A DNA stretch of 64,000 bases from Ceratorhiza oryzae-sativae. Taxonomy: Eukaryota > Basidiomycota > Agaricomycetes > Cantharellales > Ceratobasidiaceae. The notes under the pieces were generated by a model, which had not been told where the DNA came from, did not search any database, and saw only the letters and a program-made list of their open reading frames with translations. The stretch is from assembly GCA_030998015.1 (NCBI GenBank), contig JARWMV010000234.1, forward strand, positions 1,240,001 through 1,304,000, given 5' to 3'. Shown piece by piece: positions 39,309-54,204 of the stretch. The translations under genes were made by a program, and so were the position numbers. Position 1 is the stretch's first letter; every line of letters starts with the position of its first letter.

Positions 39309-39508
39309 CCGTGGAGGCTCTCGCTTGTAGAGATAGGGGTATCAGCATAAGTATACATGTGATTGTTGGGACAAGCATCCTCCCAACAACCAATGTGGAG
39401 ATACCTGGTTACCTTTTGTGCAAAGCATCATCCTTATCAAACTTGCATGCATTGGTTTGTACACGCCGTTACGTAATTCCCTTTGGCCTCCTGTGGCAAG
39501 CGATCACC

Positions 39509-41159
39509 ATGTCCGAACCCAAAGTCGAGCCCAAGAAGTCTAAGCCAAAATCCTCTCGCTCCAAGCAAGCATCAGGAAATTCTCCAAGACTTAAGGTTGT
39601 GGTTCGGAGACTGCCCCCGAACCTGCCCGAGGCGATTTTCTGGGACAGTGTCAGTCAGTGGGTGACCGACCAAACTACATCGTGGAAGCTTTATGTGAAG
39701 GGTAAACTCAGAACTAAGTATGCTTTCCTTCTCTGTATTTATTTATTTTTCTGATCGGAGGATGGATTTACCAACTCAGGCTCAACAAGGCAAACGTTCC
39801 GTCAAGGGCATACGTAGAGTTCAAAACACCGGAAGCTGTGATCACATTCAACCAAAATTACAATGGACATGTATTCCGGGACAAGCAAGGCATGAATATT
39901 TTGAATACATTATTCATATCAGACTTATCAACTCCGCCGACAGGAAACGAGACCACAACCGTAGTTGAATATGCCCCTTTTCAAAAGGCACCCCACTCCA
40001 CACGCAAAGCTGACGCTAAAATAGGAACTATAGAAACTGGTGAGCTTTTGTTATAACAGGGCCATTCTTATATGGTTTGAACCAGGCGTTGTTTTAGACG
40101 AAGACTACATCTCGTTCTTGAACGCACTAAACAAACCGGTTGAGCCGGCTCCTGATGTGAACGAGCTTATCACACCAGGTCTGCTTTCGTTTTCTCCTCA
40201 TTCGAGTTGATATTACTGAACCTTTTATTGGTGAATCAGCACCTTCTATTTCAGAACCCACATCAACGCCGCTACTTGACGCACTCAAAGCTGCGAAAGA
40301 GTCATCCACCATCAAAGGATACCATTCTCACTATCGCGAACAACCGAACCAGCCTCGGACGCGTGCACAGCAACTTGAGGACGAACAAACGTTTAATCGC
40401 AAAGCCCCCCTTTTAGCGAAATCACAACAGGATACAGAACCTTCAACCACTCCCTCTGATCCAACCTCAAGGGATGGGAAAGGCAAGGAAAAGGAAGGCG
40501 GAGGCGGAGGTGGAGGTGGAAAAAAGAAGAACAAACAAAAAGCCACCGCAGCCACCTCAGCAGCATCCGGATCTTCGCCCAAGGCCCCCGCCACAACCCA
40601 ATCAGCTCCTTCAACAGCAACTGCTCGGGCTACCGCTGGCGAGCCTCGCGTGCGCCCTATTGTAGCCTCGCGTGGTGCTCTATTGGCCGCACTCGGGGCA
40701 GCAACGGAATCAAGGGCAACAGCATTACCTCGAAAGCCTAGCGGGAAACAGCGTGAGCCGCCAGGGAGTGCCACAAACCAAGAGCCGGCTGCCCCTACGT
40801 CCCCTCTACCAGCCGGGGTTCTAGCGGTTTCAGTGCCCAAGGTTGCTTCCGAAGCACCGCCGACTCCTGGAAAAGGCCGGCGGGGTGGTAAAAATCGCGG
40901 CCGTGGTGGGAATACAGGCGGTAGCGGAGCAAGGGCAAGCACGGCAGAAGGAAATACGGCAGGAGGGAGCGTAGAGGGCACAGGCGGGGCACCAGTTCTC
41001 TCGGAGATGCCACGCATTGATGATCCAGGACAGGCCCTTCCTCCCAGTACTACCGCTCCGCGAGGCAGGGGCGGGAGAGGAAGGGGAAGGGGTGGGAGAG
41101 GCCGCGGTCGTGGAGGAGCTCAGTCAGCCGGTGACCAACCCAACGCACCAGCTACTTGA
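39509..41159 (+). CDS. UPF3: nonsense-mediated mRNA decay factor Upf3
   Basis: Upf3 bridges the exon-junction complex or ribosome to Upf2 during decay of mRNAs with premature stop codons. After MSEPKVEPKKSKPK the Smg4/UPF3 RRM-like domain reads RLKVVVRRLPPNLPEAIFWD, LNKANVPSRAYVEFKTPEAV and FNQNYNGHVFRDKQG. After a GC-AG intron (39890-39943) it continues NETTTVVEYAPFQK, the Upf3 hallmark. The C-terminal half is low-complexity with poly-Gly/Lys and RGRGG repeats, ending at 41159. The intron is 54 bases long without a stop codon, so retention would insert 18 residues in frame. Start 39509 is the first ATG of the exon. Introns at about 39720-39780, 40040-40087 and 40182-40240 are short and canonical or nearly so. 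Confidence 0.9.
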
Positions 41160-41479
41160 AATGACTGGACCTCTCGGTTCCAAAAACACCAGACAGGACC
41201 AATGTTAACATCTAATTCTCCCCACACTTGTCTGGACCCGATTCGATTCGTTTTTTATTGATCGTCGCAAGCCAAGGGGTTGCGAGTTGCTTAGCTGTGT
41301 CGTAATTCAATTAGCTTGACGTCTAAAGTGACATGATTTTATTCTGCCTGTATATGCAAACGATAGCTAGAAATACCGAACCGATGTTCTGTGATGAGTG
41401 CTATATTTTCGCCTACTATAAAACATAGATGGGCTCGAAAAGGCTACGGGAAGCATTGGCTTTCTCGAATAATCCACCT
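41160..41479. other. convergent 3' region between UPF3 and the tRNA modifier gene
   Basis: AT-rich 320 bases between two convergent genes. It presumably contains both polyadenylation signals. Nothing else is seen. Confidence 0.5.
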
Positions 41480-43323
41480 CTAAGCGTCCGGCAATACGTC
41501 AGCTCTCGCAGAGGCTCTTTGAGCCTGAATTTCCGCCTGTCGTCTCAGCTGCTCTTCCTTTCGGACGTCCCGAGACGCTTTCCGGCGATGACTCCGGCTC
41601 TTCTTATGTACCTCCCACTCGGTTTGCTCGTCCAGCATAACTGGCTTCCGAGGGTCAGTGGTGCATATATCACATCTGACCTTCCGCCGCCCGTTTATTC
41701 TATGTACGGCAAAACATAAATATTAGCGTATATCCGCTGGCATCTTCGTCCCAGTCACAGACTTACACCGAAATGATGTCTGCTTTTTCAATAAACGACT
41801 TCAACAGCTCAGAGTCATTGTAGAGTTCAGAATCTATCTTCCCATTCAAAAAATCTATCCAACCGTTAAATTTCATTGAATTGCATAAAGTGGGTAACAT
41901 ATATGCTCACCGCCAAGATATTTTAGGGCTGGTTTCAAGATATCATCATCCCAGCGTCCTGGATCTGAGTCATACAATCAATACAATATCACTACAATCC
42001 CTTGCCGACAATAGCCCACCCTTTATTTCTAACAGTGCAATGTGCACGTTTGGCGATGCTATTGCAACTGGTAACAGTCGAGACTTTATCCACTTCACTT
42101 GACGAACTGCATATTTTCGGGTGGCTATCTTCATGCGCTCAACGCCGCGATCAAACTCAAGCCCTGACCTGCTTGGATCCTCGAAGTACGGCTCGAATTC
42201 TTTGTAACCTGTAAACAAGTTCAACAAGCCGAACAATGTCTCTTGATCAGACTTACCAATCGCCTGGTTTAGCCCAGCCATCTCTATCCTCCCGCCGTTG
42301 CTCTCGCTCAGTTGTATCGTCTGTTCAATTTCCTCCCGCAAACCTAAAGTAGAACTGAGCAGAAACATCTGATATGACTATGAAAACGAACCAAGCTCAA
42401 CCATTTTGTCGATTCTTTGATCAAGCATCGGCTTCAAATCATTTGTGTTCATGTAAAGCCAAAGTATCAACGTTGGGTACCTGCATCCTGTTAGTCAGAT
42501 GGGAGCATATGCACAACATTTCCCCTACCTTGGTACCGGGTCTTGCTGGACCTCATAGGCTTCTCCTACGGTTGTTCCCGATTCACGAATTATGTTTAGG
42601 CTTCGCAATACCTTTCTTGTATCCCTCCAGTGCCAGCGAGATGCTGTCATAGGATCTAGCTCTGTGAGCAAGTTGTGCAGCTGGAACGACATTTCGTCGT
42701 CCACATCATCCGCCCTGGCCGGAAGATTGTCGAATAATTTTTTGAGAGAGGGCTCGAGGCCAACATTAGTGTGTGTGGTCGGGAGAGTATCTAAGTGTGT
42801 CGCCGGGGTATCTGTTCCTAGGGAAGTAAGCCCGTTGGCGAATAGTAGGTGCTGAACCCAATAAGAAGTTCCCCCGACCACAATGGGCACCATCTGAGCT
42901 TTATGCGCGTTATTAATCTTACATATTTAAGCTGGTCAAATAAGCGGGACGGTTTTTTTATATGCTTACTTCTAATATCGCATCGGCTACCCACTCGGTT
43001 ACAATGTATTCATCTCCCAGGTCTTTGATGTCAAAAAGGACGTGTTCAATCCCGTTCATCTCTGCTTTGGTGATCTTGTTGGTTATGAGATCCAGCCCCT
43101 TGTAAGTTTGCATAGCATCCGCATTTATGATTCTCGAATGTCCCCAAGAGGTACCAACGGGAAGTAGTTTGTCCCTTATCGAGGTAGCCAATTCAACCGA
43201 GAGCCGGGATTTACCCACGCCAGTGCTACCTATCACGGCGACTAAAGGTGCAGATTTGAACATTTTAGCAAGGTTATGCGACAGGGTTCTAGCAAGTTCA
43301 GGTGCTATCTGGCAAGCACGCAT
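41480..43323 (-). CDS. MOD5: tRNA dimethylallyltransferase (Mod5/TRIT1 family)
   Basis: The enzyme transfers an isopentenyl group to A37 next to the anticodon of tRNAs that read UNN codons. The P-loop is VAVIGSTGVGKSRLSVELA; then come INADAMQTYKGLDLITNKIT, HVLFDIKDLGDEYIVTEW, PIVVGGTSYWVQHLL and SRWHWRDTRKVLRSL. The C-terminal C2H2 finger, RCDICTTDPRKPVM with a downstream VHKKSRSHRR, is typical of eukaryotic members. It ends at 41480. The first ATG (43323) gives a 20-residue extension, basic overall, before a second in-frame ATG at 43263. In yeast the two starts of MOD5 serve the mitochondrial and the cytosolic-nuclear forms. I infer the same here. Introns are short and numerous. Confidence 0.9.
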
Positions 43324-43671
43324 CCAAGCAAAGACGGAGAGTATTTGAACAATTGACTTGCACACTCGAATTTTGGCTGCACCAAACCGATTTCTGAGCT
43401 ATGTATCAAGATGGATCTTGGGCAGGTATCGAGGGTGGGTGTGCGGGAAATCTTGACCACCGACTTTAGCGCTGAAGCAATCTCATCATGATATTCAACT
43501 ACAAGAGGAAATATATATGTACAGATGAAAATTTGGATGTTATTAAACAAGGCAGCCATAAACACACATTTCTATAGATGCGAATCGATAGGATTAGAAT
43601 CGAGACTACAATTTGGTCTTCGGCTTGAAGTTCGTCCTAAGTATATCCGCCGCCTGTTGGCACCCTTCAGC
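43324..43671. other. intergenic region 5' of the tRNA modifier gene
   Basis: Holds the promoter of the tRNA dimethylallyltransferase gene and the 3' flank of the GMC gene, both on the minus strand. A frame in phase with the modifier continues upstream a short way without an ATG. No further gene is seen. Confidence 0.45.
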
Positions 43672-46318
43672 TCAGTCAAAACCCTTTGTAGGATAGTGAA
43701 ACCTCCTTGCCTTTTCGCCCAATGCATAGAGAGTAGCTTGAGGGTGTGATGACATGCTCAGCGGGAATATGCTCGCATCAGCGACGCTGTAAGAACAGTT
43801 AGATGCATAACAACCCAGAAGAGGGCACTAACCGTAGATTCTCAACGCCGTATACCTGCCATAACTTGTGAGACGGATTCTATGTTGTATACATAAAAGA
43901 GCTCACCCTTAACTCCGAGTCAACTACCCCGCCTTCCTCGCGAGGCATCATAGAGACAGTTCCGACTGGATGATGCGCACTTTCGAGCGAATTTCTTGCA
44001 TAGCTCTCCAAGCCCGCTTGGTCCATTTGTTCAGGCCTGGGGTCAATAGGCTCCGAGATTAGAGACGAAAGCGGCGTTGTGCTGGCGAGCCTCTGAACGT
44101 ATTTAAGACCTTGAACCATCAACTGCAAGTCGATGGGATTACTGTAGTACCGGGGGTCTATGGCTGGTGGCTGGTAGGGGCTAGATGATGTTATGTGCTT
44201 GTTGCTAGGTATAAGCTAAAGTCGGTAGGTCCGGGTGGGCAAAACAACGTACCACACTACCACGAGACAAGGGCTGCATTAGGACGCTAAGTAGAGACAC
44301 ATATCGGCCGTTTGCCTTTGGGCAACTGGCACTGGGTGTACAGAACTCTGGCACATGCATTATCCTGGAGTGCGAGGACCACATTAACATATCGCCATTA
44401 TGTAACCATACTAACTTACTCGAGTTGTCCACGATTGGGATCTTCGAACCATCTTTGCTGAATTTGCAGCACCTTCCGTTGGCCAATGCTAGAGCATTTA
44501 GCCAACAAATCTTGAAGAGATAACATTGATTTGGTGGCCAACTGTGGCGGCACAAACGATTGAAGAGGAAGCATAGAAAACGCCGAGTGAATAGACGCAT
44601 ACATGCCCCCACCTTCACGTTTACTTCATAGATATAGTTAGATATTATCGAATCCTCTGTTGAAGCATATCCTTACTAGCGTTCTAGCTCCTGGGCAGCG
44701 AATTCCGCATTACGAACCAAGTCTCCAGTTATGGTTGTGTTATCCTTGAGCTCAAAGCTCGACGGGACTAATAGATGGTCCTATCTGGGTGTCAGTTCCC
44801 CGACAGTATTTGCGTTGCTTAAATATCGCAGACCTGAAAATTTTCGCCTACAAATGGGTAAGGAACAACGAAAGCGGGGAATATATCTGTGAAGCTTACC
44901 AACGCCTGGAAGATCGACCAGTGTTTGAATGTTGAGCGCCTGAAGCCGCTTTGGGCATCCAATACCTAATATCAAATCATAAGGAGGCAACCCAGGAGGG
45001 ACAACGAAGAGATTGACCTGATCGCTCCAATATCCCGGGGCTTAGATAGGCACCTGTAACTGTATTTCAGTAAACGTCAAATGATTTCTAAATTCAACTC
45101 ACCCGCGCTTACAACAACCTCCTTCGTGGCAACCACTTGGTATTGGTTCGATGAATGTATAAATTCCACTCTATTCGCCTCATACATGCCACTCTGGGGG
45201 GAGTGACGCAGCAACACACGGTCGACTTGAGCTCCAACTAGGACATGCAGGTTCTGGCGGTTTGCGTTAGGTTCGAAATAGGCGGTCGTAGCACAACTCC
45301 TCTGAGAAGTTTTTGGATCTACCGTTGCTGTCACCTAGCGCCATGTTAGCCTAGCGACACAGATTTGGCGCAGATTCACTTACAGTAAACGTGCCTATGT
45401 TGTACCCAGCATTCTAGACAATGCCGCATCAGCCAAGTAATGCTAACGGTGCCCAAAAACATCAACTCACAGCACGGGGATTCGCCTTGAGCCCAAGTTT
45501 TTCAAAACTCTTGAGAAAAGGGATGTGCGTGTCTCCTAGCCACGGAACGAACGATCGCTGGAGGGGGCCGTTTGTTCCACTTATTTCGGGCTCAAATGTC
45601 GCAGCGTTTTCGCGAGCCCAAACCTCACTGCTAGGTGGGTGCAGTGTTTCCGATTTACAGAAGTAAGGCATCCAATCCTCCCACCCCCATCCTGGGTTAC
45701 CAAGTTCCTTTAGCGCTATGTAAAAAGTTGATTCAAAAGTTGCTAGAAATGCATCCAAATGCACTTGCCGTCATAGTCTTCTCGCACACCCCTAATCCAC
45801 AAGTAAATACAATACCTTCGTTCCTTCGACGAGGACTCACCGAAACCATGTCATGCTGTTAATAACAGACGTACCGCCGAGGGTCTTCCCTCTCGGCAAG
45901 GGTATCCGACGTCCATCAACAGAAGCTTGAGGAACTGTCTTCAGCATCCAATCAAATTCGGGATCCCCGAGTGTCTTGCCGAAGTATGCTGTACGGGTGA
46001 CTCAACAATACGATGCAAAGGCAGCATGTCCTGAATTACCTGGAATTGTTACTCGGTCATCATTGACTACATATTTCCCTGCTTCCAAGACTGCAACTTG
46101 AACGTTCCGGTCCTCAGATAGCCTAAAACTCGGGTGAGTCTGACTATCCCCTCTTTTATCTAAACTGACCTCGCAGCAATGACCAGTCCAACTACACCTC
46201 CGCCTATCAACTGATATTTAGTATTGGCTGATGTTCAACAAAACGGGATGATACAAACCGATTATAACATAGTCGTATGTTCTGGAGGTAAAGGTCTTAG
46301 GATCGTTGTACAACATTT
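43672..46318 (-). CDS. GMC-family FAD oxidoreductase
   Basis: A flavoprotein oxidising alcohols or sugars; in wood- and litter-decay fungi such enzymes supply H2O2. From ATG 46318 the protein reads MLYNDPKTFTSRTYDYVII, and an intron splits the FAD dinucleotide motif IIGGGVVGLVIAARLSED. Next come RRIPLPRGKTLGGTSVINSM (GMC signature 1), FEPNANRQNLHVLVGAQVDR and VVATKEVVVSAG (the signature 2 region). The C-terminal catalytic region reads SAHHPVGTVSMMPREEGG, then RVYGVENLRVADASIFPL and SSHPQATLYALGEKARR. Both active-site His positions are present. No signal peptide is visible, unlike secreted aryl-alcohol oxidases, so the enzyme may be intracellular. At least ten introns occur. The substrate cannot be told from the sequence. 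Confidence 0.85.
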
Positions 46319-46557
46319 CTTTGGATACGGTGGTGGGCGCGTTTCAAGACGCCTGCTAGCTGGCGTTTATTTGACTTGCTCAGTCAAGTACAAACAGCAA
46401 TAAGCAACTGAATTCCCGATCGAGACGCATTCAGCCAAGTATCGCGTCATACACTCGTCGGGATCGAGTCAAGCGACGATAGTACCATTTCTAACAAATC
46501 TATATTTAATAAGCGTATGAGCCTTAGCTAACAAGTCTATGGCTAGTTCAATCTGTT

Positions 46558-48068
46558 TTCGGATTTTGTAGGGGTTTATTGACAGGAGTATTTGGCACTC
46601 CAGTGCTGAGCCATTGTTCCAGGTTGTCTGTGGGGTGTATATTTGCAGTAGTGCACCAATCTGTCTGTAAATTAACCGACCTAGACACTCGTAATCAACG
46701 TCCGGTAGTACACGTTTAACGCTACTTCCCCAGTGCTACAATGCGGACAGTATTGGGTAGATAGTCACCGAAGTGGGTTGATGAACACTTACCGGGAAGA
46801 GGGTGGCTCTCTCAGATTGCATGAGGTAAGGGTGGACATCAGGTTCATTTTCGAAAACATCGAGCCCGACTCTAGCGATCTGTTCGTTCTTCATTGCCCG
46901 CACAAGTGCTGCCTCGTCAATGACTTTGGACATAACATAGTAAGAATCAACGTAAACTATTACATGGATCAAGCTACTCTACCTGGACCTCGGCTCGTGT
47001 TAACAACGTATGAGCCTTTCTTCATTAATTCAAACTGTGGATCCGATAATAGGTGCCGTGTTTCTTCCCATGAAGGTAAGTATTCCATAATTAAGCTTGA
47101 GAACCGGTGCCATGCCTGGTGTGTAAGGACAATGCAGTGTCACTAAATCAGACTCTTTTAAAAGCTCGTCCATAGATTTGAAGATGGCCCCGTTTTCATC
47201 TTGGTCAAATAGACACTTCAGAGCGCATACATAGTCTATTACAACTACGTACCTGATGTGGGAAGCCGGTGTCTATTGTAATATAGGATGCGGCCGGCTC
47301 CCAGTGCTTGAAGCTTCTTCTGCACGAGCTGTGGTCGAGAACGTGTTAAGAATAAATTTTAAAAATGGCTGTAAGATACCTGTCCTATGCGGCCATTCCC
47401 AATAATCCCTAACAAAATACGAACGGCAGACGTATGAGCATCTGAGGTTGCAAACGGAAGTTAGAACCATATTACCAATGGTCATATCCCTGATATCGTC
47501 AGTGAACCCGAGACCGGTTCTCCATTTGCCCCTTCTTAGTGTCATTTCTGCATGCGTCGTATTTCGGACGGTCTGGAGGATCAGCATAAGTGCTGTCATA
47601 GCGGTTGGCCTTCGAGAGCGTGTATAGTTAACGTATGTTGAGGAGCAACCTAGACATGATACACACTCTGCAACAGCCGCTGGTGCATTTGCCAGATACG
47701 CGCCAACTTGAGTTAAATAATTCACATCGACGTGGTCATAGCCTGCGCTCGGGGTAGTCACTAGCTTGAGGTTCCCGACGAAGGGCTTGAAGAAGTCTTT
47801 GTCCCATGGCTTAAACTCCCAGAATCCCGGAAAGAACAGTAGCGCCTCGTACACTCGCTCGGAGGCTAATATTTGAAGTCTGCGTATCACATCATCTCGC
47901 GTTGTCGGCTCAACATACTGGCCCCTACAATCAGTACCAATGTTCAACGTCCTGGAGACACACGCACCGTAAAGTGACAACGATCTTCAAGGGCTTTGAG
48001 CCTGTCTTTACCATGAATAGACCCTTTCGAGAAAATATTACTACTCCACGACGCAGAGAGTTTGCCAT
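46558..48068 (-). CDS. D-isomer-specific 2-hydroxyacid dehydrogenase
   Basis: An NAD(P)H-dependent reductase of the glyoxylate/hydroxypyruvate reductase group. ATG 48068 begins MANSLRRGVVIFSRKG; later exons read YVEPTTRDDVIRRLQILASE, then LKLVTTPSAGYDHVDVNYLT and YLANAPAAVAECV. The nucleotide-binding motif GIIGNGRIGQ (about 47360-47400) is followed by LVQKKLQALGAGRILYYNR. The catalytic region contains RAMKNEQIARVGLDVFENEP and, across an intron, LFPHWGS with the active-site His. The end is DNLEQWLSTGVPNTPVNKP at 46558. Length (about 360 residues) and motif order fit. It lies upstream of and in the same direction as the GMC gene, 239 bases apart. A shared pathway is possible but not shown. Confidence 0.85.
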
Positions 48069-48263
48069 GCTAGACATGGTGGGATATCTCGAAGGGCGAT
48101 AGTGGGAGGACTGCTGCCGGAAGCGAGCCGGGTGGTGTCATGCTGATTAGTCATAGACTAAGCCGGCCAATTCCCGTTTGGTCACGTGGAATATAGCCAC
48201 CTCAGAACCGTCCTACGCTCTCCGCCACCCTTCCGTGTTCTGTGCATCCATTGGCGGGTAAGC

Positions 48264-49345
48264 ATGGCCAACACCACAGTGAAAGGGGCACTCCATATCC
48301 ATGGACAGAACCCTCAGGTGAGGTATTTCATTTGCCGGCCTTGCAACTCCTGACACTTGTAGAAAGTTCCTGGTTGAGAAAGTCATTCGTACTCGAATTT
48401 GGGAGTCGGAGTACTGGAAGGAGCAATGCTTTGCTCTTACAGGTAAGTTTTCCATGGAATTCTCTATGATCTATATCTCATGGCCTTGGTAGCAGAGTCG
48501 CTTATCGACAAAGCCCTTGAACTCAACAGTATCGGAGGTGTTTACGGAAACCAGCGGCCGACTCACTTCATATGTTTACTTCTCAAGCTACTGCAAATTC
48601 AGCCTGAAAAGGAGATATTGATAGAATATTTAATGGCCGAGGAGTTCAAGTAAGCCTCATCATTCCACCCGAGGTTTGTTACTGACTAATGCTAGGTATT
48701 TGCGAGCACTGGCCGCCATGTACATACGAATGACCTTCCCGCCTGTAGAAGTTTTTGAGCTCCTCGAACCCCTGTTGAAAGATTACAGAAAACTCCGGCT
48801 GAGGAATATGGGTAAATTTGCTAGGCACAGAACGAAGTTCACGCTGACTATGGACTGCAGGTGGCTATCAACTCACATATATGGATGAGTTCGTGGACCA
48901 GCTCCTAACGGAGGAACGCGTCTGTGATACCATCCTACCACGGCTCACTAAAAGGGAGGTGCTTGAGGAGACAGAAGGACTTGCACCGCGATCAAGTGCA
49001 CTATTGGACGCAATGGCTGGCAACGAATCGGGTAGCGAGAATGAGGGTGAAGAGAAGCGGGATCGAAAGCGCTCCCCAAACGTCAAGCCAGAAAGGTCAA
49101 CATCCCGTGGGCGGTCTCTTTCCAGGGCTGGATCTGGGTCGGGGCGCTCGTCGAAATCACACTCTGCCTCGGTGGACATCAAAGAACGCTTTGTATCGAA
49201 AAGTCCATCTCGTTCTCGTTCTCGTTCCCGTTCTCGTTCCCGCTCCGGCTCGCCCGCACCCCGCCGATCAAGGACGCGCTCGCCTTCTCCTTATCGTTCT
49301 CGCTCGAGGAGCATATCACCGGATCGAATGGAAACTGAGGAATAA
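48264..49345 (+). CDS. PRP38: pre-mRNA splicing factor Prp38
   Basis: Prp38 is a component of the pre-catalytic spliceosome and is needed for its activation and U4/U6 unwinding. The start MANTTVKGALHIHGQNPQ matches the family N-terminus. Further blocks are FLVEKVIRTRIWESEYWKEQ, CFALTAESLIDKALELNSI, KLLQIQPEKEILIEYLMAEE and FKYLRALAAMYIRMTF, then YMDEFVDQLLTEERVCDTIL. An Arg/Ser-rich tail (about 49030-49320) ends in METEE at 49345. The first intron (48318-48366) seems to use the acceptor AAG, four bases after a TAG that would break the frame. It is divergent from the 2-hydroxyacid dehydrogenase gene, with 195 bases between starts. Confidence 0.95.
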
Positions 49346-49586
49346 GTTTGATCCCGTGTCTTGTAACTACAAATCTACATAATATTTGCGAGCTGTTCCT
49401 CTAAACAAAAGCTAATTGCAATTCTGGCATCGTCGATCATTGTGTTACATAACGAACTTCTGCTCCCGCTCATGAATAAGATCCGCGCCGTTGACGCGGT
49501 CACGAGTATGATACAGAAACAGATCCTCATGGATTGTTTCTTAACCACGACCTCTACACGTATTTTCTGCCACTCCACTCCGAACA

Positions 49587-51307
49587 ATGATAACTCGACG
49601 AGCATTCCACTGCCCTTCGTTGCGGAAGTTGGTGAGCATTTGGCGGTCTACTGTCAAGGATTGTCATTTTACAGATTTGAGCTATTTCAGACCAGGCCTT
49701 TCTCCTCTACTCCTAGGATCTTTTCGGAACCCGTAGAGCCCCCGCCGGCTGGTGGTCACTCCACCACTGTTGGCCAGTCCCCGCTACTCCACAGCACGCG
49801 CGAGGCCGCGCTTACAACACCAGGTATTGTGTGGAGGGACCAAGAAGGAGATAATGGACGAGAAACGCGGAAGCTTAATATGTACCAGTCTCTCAGGGAG
49901 GCGATGAGGTAAGCGCTAGCGGGGCGGGGTTATAAAGACATGCGTTTAACTAGCTACATCTACACTATAGCATCGCTTTAACTAAGGATGACACGGCGGT
50001 AGTTTTTGGCGAAGATGTCGCCTTTGGAGGTGTCTTCAGATGTACTATGGGGCTGGCTGAAGAATTTGGTAGGAAATAGAGGGGTTTAAGAGTATCGCTC
50101 TTACGAAATATATCTAGGTCGGCAACGAGTTTTCAACACACCATTGACGGAGCAGGGAATAGCCGGTTTCGGGATTGGGCTTGCTTCCATGGGGCAAACC
50201 GCGATAGCAGAAATCCAGTTTGCCGATTATATCTATCCGGCGTTCGACCAAGTGAGTCCCTATGATAAATGGTTTGGTAAACGCTTACAGTTTCAGATTG
50301 TCAATGAAGCGGCTAAGTTCCGATACCGTTCAGGGGGTCGGTATAACGTGGGTAGCTTGACGATTAGATCGCCCTCCATGGTGAGTGGTTATTTTCATTC
50401 GTCACTTCTATCAATTGTTAACCGATTTTCAGTCTGTGGGTCACGGCGGGTTGTATCACTCACAGTCACCAGAAGGGTTCTTTATGGGTGCATCTGGTCT
50501 CAAGGTATTCACGGACACTTCTAGCTAGGCTCGTGTCTAATTTACTTTTCTAGGTTGTAATTCCTCGTAGTCCTATCCAAGCGAAGGGTCTATTACTGGC
50601 TTCAATCCGGGATCCCAACCCAGTGGTTTTCCTTGAGCCCAAGATTCTTTACCGCTCCTCAGGTACGTCAAGCGTCCAGTAATTCGTACCCACGTCCAGC
50701 TGACGCTTCCGCCTCCAGTCGAACAAGTTCCTTCGGATGACTTCGAGCTCCCCCTAGGGAAAGCGGAAATACTCACCAAAGGCAATGACCTCACGATTGT
50801 CACATATGGCTCACCGGTCTACACTTGCGAAAATGCCATCAGCCTATTCCGGAACCCTCCCCAATCACTTGCTCACCTCATCCCTGAGTCCGTGCGCAAT
50901 GCTTCTATCGAGCTGATTGATTTACGAACTATCCTACCCTGGGATGTTCATGCGGTCATGGAAAGTGTCAAGAAGACCGGTCGATTGGTAGTAGTGCACG
51001 AGGCGGGAAAGACCATGGGCCCCGGTGCAGAAATTGCTGCTGAAATCACTCAAAGGTGTTTCTTGAACTTGCATGCGCCAGTCAAGAGGATAGCCGGTGA
51101 GTAATTCAAACCCAAAATACTCTTTGAAAGATACTCAGGCGCTTTGTGTTTGTAGGATGGGAGTGAGTGCCACGCCGCAAGATGCTGTGTTTATAGCTGA
51201 CATTACTGAACATTCTTAGCACTCCAGTTGCCTTGGTATACGAGAAGTTCTATATCCCCGATGTTGTTCGCATCGTTGACGGCATAATCGACACGCTGAA
51301 ATATTAG
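49587..51307 (+). CDS. BCKDHB: branched-chain 2-oxoacid dehydrogenase E1 beta subunit, mitochondrial
   Basis: With the alpha subunit it decarboxylates the 2-oxoacids of Leu, Ile and Val in the mitochondrial matrix. Motifs: [47 protein letters not shown] and [20 protein letters not shown], then [20 protein letters not shown] and [16 protein letters not shown]. The C-terminal transketolase domain contains [20 protein letters not shown] and ends [11 protein letters not shown] at 51307. The N-terminal exon [15 protein letters not shown] is basic and mitochondrial in style, followed by [13 protein letters not shown]. The first splice junction could not be joined cleanly in frame, so the start at 49587 is tentative. 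The core and length fit very well. Confidence 0.9.
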
Positions 51308-51377
51308 GAATTGTGCAATACAATGGGCGGATAGCTACATTTTCTCTAGTCCCACGCGCCCTGATACCGCACATGGG

Positions 51378-54204
<2,827 letters not shown>

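Noticed and set aside
49200..49320. Tandem DNA repeat near 49.2 kb
   Set aside because: It encodes the Arg/Ser tail of Prp38, which is normal for the family.
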